Assembly: GCF_032884065.1 (NCBI RefSeq)
Contig: NC_088868.1
Span: 9,562,234 to 9,626,233 of the forward strand
Origin: Artemia franciscana
Taxonomy: Eukaryota > Arthropoda > Branchiopoda > Anostraca > Artemiidae
DNA: 64,000 bases
Direction: 5' to 3'
The notes under the pieces were generated by a model. It was not told where the DNA came from and did not search any database. It saw only the letters and a list, made by a program, of their open reading frames with translations. The translations under genes and the position numbers were made by a program. Positions 12,667 to 23,344 of the stretch are shown piece by piece. How positions within the stretch are numbered: the first letter of the stretch is position 1; every line of letters begins with the position of its first letter.

Positions 12667-13498
12667 ACAGTCGAAAGAGAAACTTCTAGAAAAAACGTCC
12701 CCAGGAAGATTGTTCCAAATCAAACTACAACGTCAAACAAAACAGTCGAAAGAGAAACTTCTAGAAAAAACGTCCCCAGGAAGATTGTTCCAAATCAAAC
12801 TACAACGTCAAACAAAACAGTCGAAAGAGAAACTTCTAGAAAAAACGTCCCCAGGAAGATTGTTCCAAATCAAACTACAACGTCAAACAAAACCGTCGAA
12901 AGAGAAACTTCTAGAAAAAACGTCCCCAGGAAGATTGTTCCAAATCAAACTACAACGTCAAACAAAACAGTCGAAAGAGAAACTTCTAGAAAAAACGTCT
13001 CCAGGAAGATTGTTCCAAATCAAACTACAACGTCAAACAAAACAGTCGAAAGAGAAACTTCTAGAAAAAAACGTCCCCAGGAAGATTGTTCCAAATCAAA
13101 CTACAACGTCAAACAAAACAGTCGAAAGAGAAACTTCTAGAAAAAAACGTCCCCAGGAAGATTGTTCCAAATCAAACTACAACGTCAAACAAAACAGTCG
13201 AAAGAGAAACTTCTAGAAAAAACGTCCCCAGGAAGATTGTTCCAAATCAAACTACAACGTCAAACAAAACAGTCGAAAGAGAAACTTCTAGAAAAAACGT
13301 CCCCAGGAAGATTGTTCCAAATCAAACTACAACGTCAAACAAAACAGTCGAAAGAGAAACTTCTAGAAAAAACGTCCCCAGGAAGATTGTTCCAAATCAA
13401 ACTACAACGTCAAACAAAACAGTCGAAAGAGAAACTTCTAGAAAAAACGTCCCCAGGAAGATTGTTCCAAATCAAACTACAACGTCAAACAAAACAGT
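12667..13498. repeat. 75-bp satellite array, 11 units
   Basis: Eleven nearly identical units containing AGTCGAAAGAGAAACTTCTA and AACGTCCCCAGGAAGATTGT. Nine are 75 bp and two (units 6 and 7) are 76 bp with one extra A. Because 75 is a multiple of three, overlapping frames stay open as 25-residue repeats, but the 76-bp units shift the frame. The array lies in a PSMA7 intron and touches a LINE fragment on its right. Confidence 0.97.
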
Positions 13499-14275
13499 CC
13501 TTCAAATACTCTGCTGTCAGTGTGTCAACCTTAATATAATTGGACCAGTCTGTGTGCCTTCGTGTTTGTATTGACAGTTGCACCATGGAAGGTATTACAC
13601 GACAAAGCTCTCCAGAAGGAGGTGAATTTATGCGCTTGTAGAACACAGTTGTCAAAGCTACATTAAGCCTTTCGCTAAAAGGCTGGAGAGTTATGAGAAA
13701 TGATTGAACTTGCCCTATTCTGGATCTTATGAAGTGATGCCAACAATGCCTTCGCAACACCAGCATACATCGGTTATCCATATTCAAAGATGGGTCTGAT
13801 ACAAGACTTGTAAAGTGGAATGATCAAGCTGCAGCAGAAGGTTTTTGCAGCAAAGAGTGAACCTTAAATTTCTTCCCCAGGAAGTTCTCGTACAATTGAG
13901 GTAGGTCTTCCAACAGAGACCTGGGGAGAAGTGGAGTCCTACAAGCTCATCGACTCGCCATATAACTTCAGTCATGAATATAGAGCTGGAGTTGACCCGT
14001 GGAAATTTCTATTGGGAGACTGACAGTTCCTTTGTTTTCGATGCATTATATTTGACCTTCAATGCATCAGACCACTTTTTAATTTTCAGAAGATCTGTCG
14101 GTAGGGGGAGGTAGAGTTGGCTCTTCGTATTTTAGGACGGCTGCGTGTATTTTAATGTTGTTGGCAAAGAGATGGAGAGTGCTTAAAAGGTTGTCTCGCA
14201 TATCATTTGTGTAGGTCACAACATGCTAATATAGAGTACATCAGCCTTTACTGGAACCTTCTTAGTGCTTTCTTA
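13499..14275 (-). mobile_element. LINE reverse transcriptase fragment (CR1/Jockey-like), broken
   Basis: Minus-strand translation shows the late reverse transcriptase region in several frames. From 14262 it reads TNDMRDNLLSTLHLFANNIK, where active elements have the aspartate pair after FA (FADD). Then follow KKWSDALKVKYNASKTK, and near 13800 PLYKSCIRPIFEYG-like sequence. Stops and frameshifts interrupt it and the catalytic pair is replaced by NN, so it is dead. The 75-bp satellite abuts its 3' side. Confidence 0.7.
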
Positions 14276-16755
14276 TTGAAAGCACATTGAAGCTTGATAG
14301 CGAATTTAACCCCATATTGAACCTCAGATTGCCAAATCACTCGAATTAATGTCTGGAAATTACCCACTAGTTTAAATACGTATTCTTAAGCATTTCCTGT
14401 AGTCAATTTTCTCAGCAAATTTTAAGCAATGTCAACTTGGCTGTTGAGATTATGCCTGGTTTCCAATCAAGTAACATAAAGCCTTCTGCTTTGGTACAAG
14501 ACTCTTAATTCTTCTGTCCACTTTAACCGGAAATCAATGGCAACCGTTAATATAATACATTTAACAAATAAACGTTTATCTTATCTATAGAGTGCAAGAT
14601 TGATTTTATGCATATTTTATTGGGTAACATTTCCTATTATGTTTTCCAAACATTCATATAACAGATTACAAAACAACCTGTTGAGATTATGCCCGGTTTC
14701 CAATCAAGTAACATAAAATTTAATGCTGAATGTAAGGTTCAGTGATGTGAATAGAACCTAGCCTGATTTATAGATGAAATAAAACAAATATGTTTATATA
14801 TAAAATCAAAGTAAACAGAAATTACATTTTTAAAAACTTTTTCAAATAAAAAAAGAAAGGGCAATATCGGAACTTACAATGGGTATAAATTATCCTGAGC
14901 AAGAGTGGGTTTTTTTCCCCTTAACCCTTCATTTCTGCTAATTTACTGCAATACACCAGAGTTAGTAGAATGTTTAATCAACTCAAGAAAAAAAAAGCGC
15001 AATTAATGTCCTATCACAAAAAAAAAATCGTTTTATTATCAGGAAAGTCCAAGCAAAATATGATTGTCACAAACTGGAACTGAGGGAACATGGCATCATC
15101 CTTTTCAGGGTAATTTCTACCTATTTTATGGTTGAATATTATCCTTTACTTTTTATTTGGAATTCTACTTATCAAGCAAAAAGTTAGAAAAATTCTTGTA
15201 ATTCCCCTTTTTCAAGCTCTGGATATTCCATTGGAGTGGGGGTTGGGGAGACCATAAAAAGCACAAAAAATAATTGAATTTTATGGAAAATACTGTTTTT
15301 GATAGGAAAACTAAAAAGGTGATATCTACATATATAAAAATATACTGTTTGTTTGTACCTCTTTTAATCTATTGTACTTCTTTACTTCTGTTCTCTAAAA
15401 AATCTACTGTGATTTTTGTTTAACCGATCAACAATAAGGGGGGGGGGTTAGGGGAAGGACTAGTATTTTGTAAATATTCTGTTTTACATACACACTTCAA
15501 TTATTTTTTTTTTTACATTACACTATTTAAACTTCAGAACTAGCTGACCTTAGTACTCACTGAATTATTGCATTCAGTGTATTTTGTCTTCCACCAGGTA
15601 ATAGAGTTACAGTTTTCATACTTAAAAACAACTTATTCCACAGTTCAACTGTTCAAAATTAATTTTGGAACAACAGGGAACAAGGTGAAAGGATATCTTG
15701 ATATATTTTAAATTTAAACTCCATGAATTTGCAAAAGGGAACTTCATTTTGAAGAATTCCATTTTCAAAGAGAAGGAACAGCCTCACCCATTCCAAACCA
15801 ATACATTGAGTAGAAGTATCCTGCCCTTCCTTTCCAGAGCTTATCATGTGGCAGATTCAGACTTCATCGTTGTTTCCTTTCAGACTGGAATCTAAATTTT
15901 GTACTTACATATTATTGGCACTGCAGCAGAAGTTGCAATTATATGTCCATACCAACAAAGAGCAAAAAGGTTACCAAACACATAGAAAATAAACAGGACT
16001 CCTACATGCCAAAGTTAATCATAAATACACGTTTATTGATACAGGAGTTCATACCCAAAAGTTGAGAAAATTTGAAGCAATGAATGAAGAATCAGAGACA
16101 TAGTGGGAAAGCTAGACATCATTTGGAACCTCATTTATCAGAGTTCACATGACGACAGGATCAGGTGAAAGACAATAAAAACTGTATCGAAACTATGTTA
16201 CACTCTATATTGGTCTCTTTTACATTGACATCCGATTGACTGTTTTACGATCATATAGTGTTTTATTTTATGATTTATGGCAAAACATTTTAGGCATAAA
16301 TTGACAGCACTTAAAAACTGCCAAATCTGTCGCAGTAGTTATGCGAATATGTAAGCAACCTAAATTCTAAACAGAATGAAAGTCAGGAACAAATGATGAT
16401 AAAACTCAGGGTCAGAAGCGATTATAACATCAGTACACCAATTTAACATCAGGACATTCCTTGTTCTAATGCCCCAATGGTGGATTTCTGTTTCCTGAAG
16501 CATTCTTTAAAAATCCCAAATTGAACTTTCTGGTAGAAAAACCAAATTATAGTAATTTGCAAATATTTCAATAGAGACATAATAGCTGGGAAACTAGCCG
16601 TGATAGAAGTGAGAAAAAAGACAGCAAAACAAGATACATGCAAAAAAAAGAACAACTTGTAAGAAAAAGAAAAGGAAAATGGAAAGTAGCAACACCATTA
16701 CAAACTCTTTTAAGAGCCAAACATTATGTCAACTGGCAATAGAGAATAACCATAC
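14276..16755. other. PSMA7 intron 2, right part
   Basis: No exon or known element is recognised. A direct repeat of about 40 bp (GTTGAGATTATGCCTGGTTT and following) occurs at 14442-14483 and 14680-14718. Short homopolymer runs occur at 14995-15030 and 15437. The right edge is the donor of PSMA7 exon 2 (minus strand). Confidence 0.45.
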
Positions 16756-16882
16756 CGGCAAAAGCAAGAACTACATGTTCATCAATTAAACACACTTTTC
16801 GCATGGTCCTGTCTTCTTGAAGTTTAGCAACTGACTTTTTCTCAACCCCGAGTACCACAACATCTTTGCCTCGGACACCAAC
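16756..16882 (-). CDS. PSMA7: PSMA7 exon 2 (proteasome alpha-4)
   Basis: Second coding exon of proteasome subunit alpha-4, residues 33-74 plus the first base of codon 75. It reads [20 protein letters not shown], then [22 protein letters not shown], matching the central beta-strands of the alpha-ring subunit. Minus-strand acceptor TTTTAG lies just before 16882 and donor GTATGG follows 16756. The exon is 127 nt, so phase 0 in and phase 1 out, which fits exons 1 and 3 exactly. No frameshift or stop interrupts it. It stands alone in about 24 kb of repeat-rich intron: 17.1 kb upstream and 6.7 kb downstream. Alpha subunits build the gated outer rings of the 20S core and are not proteolytic. Confidence 0.97.
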
Positions 16883-18604
16883 CTAAAATTTGAAAAGATT
16901 ACCAAAATTACACAGCATGCAAGGTTTTTGCTTGCCAAATATAGCACCTCAAGAAACAATGCCTAAAAGTGGCAAAGAAGATAGGCTACTGTACTGAAAT
17001 TTAGTGAAATGTACAAACCATCCACATGTTAAATTTTTTTTAAATCTTCACTGAACTGTACAAGAAAACCATGCCTAACTTATTCTTGAGTATAAAGTTT
17101 GTCACATTTGACTTCTCAGAATTTATTCCACATTCAAAAGCAATAATGTGTTTTAGACAAACCAACAAGGGTATGTTCTCACAGTACCACAATCGTCTGG
17201 AGATTCTAACTTCCTTAAATCCAACAAAAAACATAACCAGCTCACTTAAATCCCAGTCACACTACTGTGGGACCTTTCAACAAGCATTGTCAGGTGATAA
17301 AATACAACATTTTTTCAAAATCAGCAAAAGTTTACCGAAAATCAAGCTCCTATTCAGCAACAAAAATAAAGCATAGCCAAAAAACCATATTTTAACTGTA
17401 AAACATATATTATATGTAGAGATATGTATTATAGATACAGTATGTATACATTTACAGATATGTATACAGGCGATTTTTACAGATATGTATACATATCAGT
17501 ATGTTTACAGTATGTTACATATATTTTGGATGTTTTATAACACTAAAATAAAGCAAGTGTAAAACAATTTGATGCTAGGATTCAACAAGCAAAGGTCTAT
17601 TATCTGCAGCCCTTTTGTAGTGTCTACTTAAAATATAAACACCCTTGATGGAAAATGTAGATAACAAGTAAGAAGGGTGAAAGCATGGAAAAGAGAATTT
17701 GTAATCAAGGACTCTACAAGCTAAATTCCGATATAAGTGGAAGGAGGGGGTTAATTGACAATTGTGTGAAGCAGTTTCTTGGACCAGGCACATATACAGG
17801 AATTCCTTTTGTAATGGATACAACATTATTTGAACAAGAGTACAAAAAAAGAAAAGTAAACAATGCAAAAACACATACAACATCTTGAGACCTGGGAAGA
17901 GTAAGGTTCAAAGTCTCCACCCACCACATCCCCCACTTTTTGAGACTTATTAAGAATAGCTAAGGAAAGAGGCCAAAGCTGAAGAAGCAGCCAGAGCAGA
18001 CTTGGGTTCATTTTACTCCTCCACCTCTACCAAATGATTTTCGTTGTTTTTTTTTTTTTTTTCAAGTTAAGTTTTTGTTGTTGTCTTCTGCTGTCAATGA
18101 AAAACAAAATGTAGAAAACATCATGACTGAAGATAAAGTCAGGGGGCCTTATTGATTGCTTTCATAATACAGTGTTTTCAGAAATTGCTAGTAAATAAAC
18201 ATGTGCTGCAGTTAAAGTAAGCATAGTATATTTATACACTAGTGATGTCTATTTATGCTTAAAAACTAAGTAATAACAGGTCAGGTGACCTTAAATCACC
18301 TTAAATCCCACTGTGCAGGTGTGTAAGGATGACTCTTTGTTACATACTTACCAGTGATGAATTCAAAGTGTAGACACCACCCCCTCTGCTCCCAGTTCCT
18401 GTCCACACCATACTTGAATGATTCCAAGGTTTGAGATTGGATGGTTAGATTACTTAAGGAGTTCAAAGCAGGGCAACACACTTGGGCTGATGGGAAGGAG
18501 GCTTGGGGTAAGAATGGCTTACATTTACTTGAAAGATGAGATAATATCATCCCTTTTCCTTCGGTAAACAAGGGCTGAAATTTTTAATGCACCAAGCCTT
18601 ATAT
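16883..18604. other. PSMA7 intron 1, left end
   Basis: Unique-looking AT-rich intron sequence. A stretch rich in ATGTATACA motifs lies at 17400-17525. Open frames of 60-100 codons on both strands show no domain. Confidence 0.45.
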
Positions 18605-20212
18605 GATTAAATAAAAAAAAACAAGTTTTTTGAAAGGAAAGTAAGAAGCGACATTAAAACTTAAAACGAACAGAAATTACTCCATATATGAAAGGGGCTT
18701 TTCCTCCTCGACACCCCGCTCCTTACGCTAAAGTTTTTTATTGTTTTAAAAAGTAGAGTTGCGAGAAAGAATCAAACTTTAGCGCAAGAAGCGGGGTGTC
18801 GAGGAGGAAAAGCCTCTTTCATATACGGAGTAATTTCTGTTCGTTTTAAGTTTTAATGTCGCTCCTTACTTTCATTTCAAAAAACTTATTTTTTTTTATT
18901 TAATTTCTGAAAGTTTTTGAATTAATGCATGTCTGATTTTGGCTCTCTGTACATAAATTATTAAAATGAAATTTGCATATTAATTCTTTTTTTGGCTAAA
19001 TGGCTTTCTCTTAGTTTTGATCAGACGATTTTGAGAAATAAAGGATGGGGAAGGAGGCCTAGTTGCCCTCCAATTTTTCGGTTACTTAAAAAGGCAACTA
19101 GATCTTTTAATTTTTAACGAACGTTTTTATTAGTAAAACTATACGTAACTTAAGAATCAACTTACGTAACAAACTTTTATATTCTTATATTTTTGATTAT
19201 ATATATGAGGGGGTTGGTCCCCTCGTTAATACCTCGCTCTTCACACTAAATCTTGTTTTGTCCCAAATCTTTAAGAATGACCCCTGAATCAGAAAGGCAG
19301 TAGAATAAATAGTTGAAATTACTTAAAAATTTTTTAGCATAAAGAGCGAAGTATTTATCTCCTCCTAAATACATTGCTCTTTATGCTAAGTATTTTTAGA
19401 ACCCCTCATATGCGTAATAATCTCTGTTCATTTTAAGTTTTAATGCTTCTCCTTACTTTCAATTGAAAAAAAACTTTTTCATGTTTTTTTTTAATAGTAA
19501 TGCTAGAAAATCCTGCGCCCTTTTCATTGAATTTCTCTTCCCCCATGAAATATTCCTCCAAGGAAAGATCCTCCCATGTAGCCCCTTCCCCTGAACCCCA
19601 CACCCAAACCAAAAAAAAATCCCCCTGATAACGTCGGTACACTCCCCAGTAACCATTACTGTATGTAAACATTGGTCAAAGTTTGTAACTTGCAGCCCCT
19701 TCCCCAGGGACTGTGGTGAGTAAGTCATCCCCAAAGACATAGAAAGGGCACTAGAACTTTTCATTTCCGTTAGAATGAGCCCTCTTGTAACACTCTAGGA
19801 CCACTTGGTCGATACGATGACCCCTGGGGAAAAAAAACAAACAAACAAATAAACACGCACCCGTGATTTGTCTTCTGGCAAAAAATACGAAATTCCACCT
19901 TTTTCTAGATTGGACCTTGAAATTTTTTCTATAGGGTTCTCTGATACGCTGAATGCGATGGTGCGATTTTCGTTAAGATCCTATGACTTTTAGGGGGTGT
20001 TACCCCCTATTTTCCAAAATAAGGCAAATTTTCTCAGGCTCATAACTTTTGATAACAAAGACTAAATTTGATGAAACTTATATATTTAAAATCAGCATAA
20101 AAATCCGATTCTTTTGATATATCTTTTAGTATCGAAATTCCGTTTTGTAGAGTTTCGTTTACTATTGAGCCGGGTCGCTCCTTACTACAGTTCGTTACCA
20201 CGAACTGTTTGA
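18605..20212 (+). mobile_element. Foldback element with terminal hairpin, long copy
   Basis: Starts at GATTAAATAAAAAAAAAC and has a strong inverted repeat: 18623-18740 pairs with 18771-18888, sharing TCGACACCCCGCTCCTTACG and TTAAAACGAACAGAAATTAC. It ends with CTATTGAGCCGGGTCGCTCC and the hairpin CAGTTCGTTACCACGAACTG at 20188-20207. The body (18890-20160) encodes nothing recognisable. A second half-foldback, around TAATCTCTGTTCATTTTAAG near 19420, suggests internal repetition. Copies: 44893-45181 (internal deletion) and 52603-53000 (minus, 3' half). Confidence 0.7.
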
Positions 20213-20329
20213 TAAGGAAGGGTTCTCAAGTTGTATAGCAATTTAGTGGTATGCCACTGGAGACTTTGAATAAGTTCGCCGATTATAAGGACAACTTGCT
20301 GGGAAACCAAGCTCCTATTCCCTCTTCGT

Positions 20330-20789
20330 CAGAATTTTATTCATGAGTGTGATTGTATTAGCCCATCAGCACCTTATACCACATCTTGAGCAAGATACGT
20401 GGGGTGTTGAATCTTCTATAGGAAATCTTGCTGGTTGTGTGTCCACTTCATATGAACACAACTTCTCTCAGTTGCTGCTGAAGTGGACAAATGCTACTTG
20501 GAAGTAGTCATATGGCTATTACCAATTACTGAAGTTGCAGTACAGCAAATACCAGATTCCAAGCAATCATTGTCATCTTTTCCACTCACCATCCAGCCTT
20601 CATTTGAAAACATAGACAGATTTGGCAGTAACTGTTTCAATATATAGTTTGTTCCAAGTGTTGACTGCTTGACAAGTTCAGGTACTAAACCTCTAGTTTA
20701 TGAGTTGAGACCATGATGCTGGGAGAGTGTTATCCCTCATTAACTTAGGTTAAAATGAGTTAGGTTAAATTAGGCTAAAATGCCATCCC
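20330..20789 (-). mobile_element. CR1-like LINE, 3' end (left part of a split copy)
   Basis: On the minus strand, 20700-20580 translates to the LINE C-terminal block (around QAVNTWNKLYIETVTAKSVY), followed by a 3' untranslated tail. It continues the element at 23345-26400; the LTR retrotransposon 20795-23344 splits the two. The left limit is approximate. Confidence 0.75.
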
Positions 20790-20794
20790 CTATA
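20790..20794 (+). repeat. Target-site duplication CTATA (left)
   Basis: Five bases repeated exactly at 23345-23349, flanking TG...CA ended LTRs. Confidence 0.93.
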
Positions 20795-20929
20795 TGTAGT
20801 GATTATGATTGCTTTGCTCTGCTTTGCTAGTGCTTGTGTTTATCCTTGCTGTGTGTGCTATGCTTGCTTATATTGCTTTTTCTTTATAGGAGCTTGGGTT
20901 AAATAAATGCATTTATCACAATCGTTGCA
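20795..20929 (+). mobile_element. 5' LTR of Ty3/gypsy-type element
   Basis: 135 bp, starts TGTAGTG and ends GTTGCA. The same sequence recurs at 23217-23344 with two small length differences (runs near GCTTTGCTCTGC and GTGTGTG). The following TGGTGTCAGAAGTGGG begins with TGG, as a tRNA primer-binding site should; the tRNA was not identified. Confidence 0.93.
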
Positions 20930-20972
20930 TGGTGTCAGAAGTGGGATCTTGGCATTGAAATCTAACAGCACT

Positions 20973-21501
20973 ATGGAAGTCCAACAGCCATCCATCAACT
21001 GGGATGCCACCTCCTTGGCAGATGAATGGAATCGATTTGAACATCATGCCCGGTCGATGCTTATAGGACCGCTGGGCAGAAAAGACAGAAAAATCTCAGT
21101 GTGCCTACCTGCTTATCTGGATGGGAGAAAAGGGACGAGAGATCTTCAATACTTTCGAAATGGAAAAGAGTGAAGCCAACAAAATTGAACCCCTTATCAA
21201 ATACTTTAAAAACTATGCAAGCCCAAAGAAAAACACTGTGTTTGTAAGATACATCTTCCAGAAGAGGGACCAGTTAGAAAACGAAAGTATTGAAAGGTAC
21301 ATCACAGAATTAAAAACAATGGCCAAACCATGTCTGTACACAGAACAAGATGAAATGATTCGTGACCGAATTGTCTGTGGAATTAGAAACCAAGCTGTTC
21401 GAGAGAAACTGTTAGCGGAAACTGACTCATTAACTCTTGAGAGTGCAGTGTCAAGATGTAGAACCTACGAATATAGACGTGTATGTTCATCAGATCTCTA
21501 G
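20973..21501 (+). pseudogene. gag-like capsid ORF remnant, frameshifted
   Basis: The first part reads from the ATG at 20973 (MEVQQPSINWDATSLADEWN...). The frame then shifts between about 21080 and 21120, and continues as MGEKGREIFNTFEMEKSEAN to a stop at 21499-21501. The blocks KIEPLIKYFKNYASPKKNTV and QLENESIERYITELKTMA match the retrotransposon gag (capsid) domain of Ty3/gypsy elements. The C-terminal zinc knuckle is absent. A frameshift plus the deletion downstream make it non-functional. Confidence 0.85.
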
Positions 21502-21515
21502 ACATCTTCCTGTAA

Positions 21516-22927
21516 GTGATGGGAAAATCCTACGAATCCAGGAAGAAACTTCCAAAGATAGCCAACTCAGGATTCTGGCGAAAACAATCCATGAAGGCTG
21601 GCCGAAAAGCAGAAGAACATGCCAGTCAGAGGCACGTCCGTTCAGGAATATCCAGCATGAACTGTCAACAAACAAAGGGATCATCTTCAAAGGCGAGAGA
21701 TTGGTCATACCCAAGATATTACAGCCAGACATCCTGAGACAACTCCACGCTGCTCATCTTGGAGTAGAAAAGACCAAGCAAAGAGCCAGAATGCTGGTTT
21801 ATTGGCCTGGCCTGAAGGCAGACATTGAGCAGTATGTTCGTAGTTGCCAAACATGTGCTAGAAACATGCCATCAAACCAAAGAGAGCCTATGATCAGTCA
21901 CGAAATACCATGTTTTCTTTGGCAAAAAGTCGCATCTGACCTATTCACGCTCAACAATAATGACTGTCTTGTAACAGTGGACTATCATAGCCATTTTTTC
22001 GAAGTAGACAAACTCAGCTCCACTACGTCAAAGGCCGTCATCTCCAAACTCAAATCTCATTTCGCAAGATATGGCATCCCATCTATACTAATATCTGACA
22101 ATGGCCCTAAGTAATCTTCGGTTGAATTCCAAGATTTTGCCAGGACATGGGGATTCACTCACAGAACATCAAGTCCAATCTACCCCCAGTCCAACAGCCT
22201 TGTGGAAAAGACTGTCCAGACAGCAAAGAGCCTCATGACGAAGGCATCAGAAAACGGTGAAGACCCATACTTGGGACTGCTCGAATACAGGAACACACCC
22301 GTGGATGGACTAGCCTCGCCGTCCCAGCTTCTGATGTGTCGTCAATTGAGGACACTTCTGCCATGTACCACTGACCACCTAAAAAAGAAAGTGGTCAGCA
22401 ATCGCAAGTTTTTGGAGAAACGCACAGCTCTCCAGAGACAACAGAAGTGTCAGTATGATGCGACGTATAGGCCTCTTCCGTCAGTAGAAGTAGGGAAATC
22501 AGTATATGTGCAGAAGACTCTGGGTGGCAAATGGAGCCCAGCAAGAGTAATTGCCCAGTCTGAGGCCCCTCGATCCTACGTAGTTGAGACAGACGACGGG
22601 TCTGTCATAAGACGGAATAGAGTTCACCTCTCAAGCCGCCTTGGCATTGACTCGGAGACTAGAGACCTTGGTGGGCCAACTGTCATATCTTTGACCCCAC
22701 TCTCTACTCCAAACAAAGAAATTCCGGCTCAAAAATCACTGTCACCACCCGGAAATCAGCTCAGCAGATCACCGATGCGCTCCTCAGCACCACTAGACCG
22801 AATGGAGACAGAGCTCACCCCATCTGAAGCCTCAATTCAGCCATGTGGAGCAGCACCTCTCCCCCAAGTCAGTGCAAGAACAGGATCCGCAAGAGTGATC
22901 AACCCACCAAAGAGATTGAACCTGTAA
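21516..22927 (+). pseudogene. Ty3/gypsy integrase remnant with premature stop
   Basis: Contains the RNase H-to-integrase linker, then an HHCC zinc-binding region (HAAHLGVEKTKQRA and CQTCAR near 21750-21860). The catalytic core follows with Asp in ASDLFTLN, Asp in SDNGP and Glu in VEKTVQ, so all three catalytic acids are present. A TAA at 22112-22114, immediately after SDNGPK, breaks the core. Beyond it the same frame resumes and covers the GPY/F-like C-terminal part (KSVYVQKTLGGKWSPARVIA, RRNRVHLSSR) to the stop at 22925. The type resembles the K02A2.6-like integrases common in invertebrates. Confidence 0.88.
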
Positions 22928-23216
22928 ATAGTTGTGTGAAGTGAAAAGTATGCAATGTGTATACCAGGAGTACAAATGAGAGAAGTGAGCCTAGCGCCTT
23001 CTCGAACTCGTTAAAAAAAAAAAAAAAAAAAGTGTTAAGTGTGATAGTAGATTTTACTAGTGTAACAAACCTTATGTGTACTTGGAATACATAATAGAGA
23101 AGCGAGCCTAGCGCCTTCTCGGGATGTAAATAAATTTAGTGATATCTCAGATAGTGATGATATGGTGCAGTACTGGTGTATTGTGAACCAATTAGTTAAA
23201 GTGAAAAGAAGGGAGA

Positions 23217-23344
23217 TGTAGTGATTATGATTGCTTTGCTTTGCTAGTGCTTGTGTTTATCCTTGCTGTGTGCTATGCTTGCTTATATTTCTTTTTCTTT
23301 ATAAGAGCTTGGGTTAAATAAATGCATTAATCACAATCGTTGCA
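23217..23344 (+). mobile_element. 3' LTR of Ty3/gypsy-type element
   Basis: 128 bp, TGTAGTG...GTTGCA, nearly identical to 20795-20929. The high LTR identity suggests a fairly recent insertion despite the internal damage. It is followed by CTATA. Confidence 0.93.

Larger units (their letters stand above)
20795..23344 (+). mobile_element. LTR retrotransposon (Ty3/gypsy-like), internally deleted
   Basis: A 2550-bp element with two short LTRs, a 5-bp target duplication, gag, and an integrase, but no zinc knuckle, protease, reverse transcriptase or RNase H. Around 21480-21520 the gag frame passes straight into the linker before integrase, so about half of a normal element is missing. A purine tract (GTGAAAAGAAGGGAGA) precedes the 3' LTR. 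It sits in PSMA7 intron 1, antisense to PSMA7, inside a LINE. It cannot transpose on its own proteins. Confidence 0.93.

Noticed and set aside
10462-13498. CRISPR-like regular arrays
   Set aside because: Units are contiguous tandem repeats without unique spacers, in a spliced eukaryotic gene.
12643-13574. Repeat proteins of up to 188 residues with 25-residue units
   Set aside because: Satellite DNA in a PSMA7 intron; several overlapping frames are open equally and the 76-bp units shift frames.
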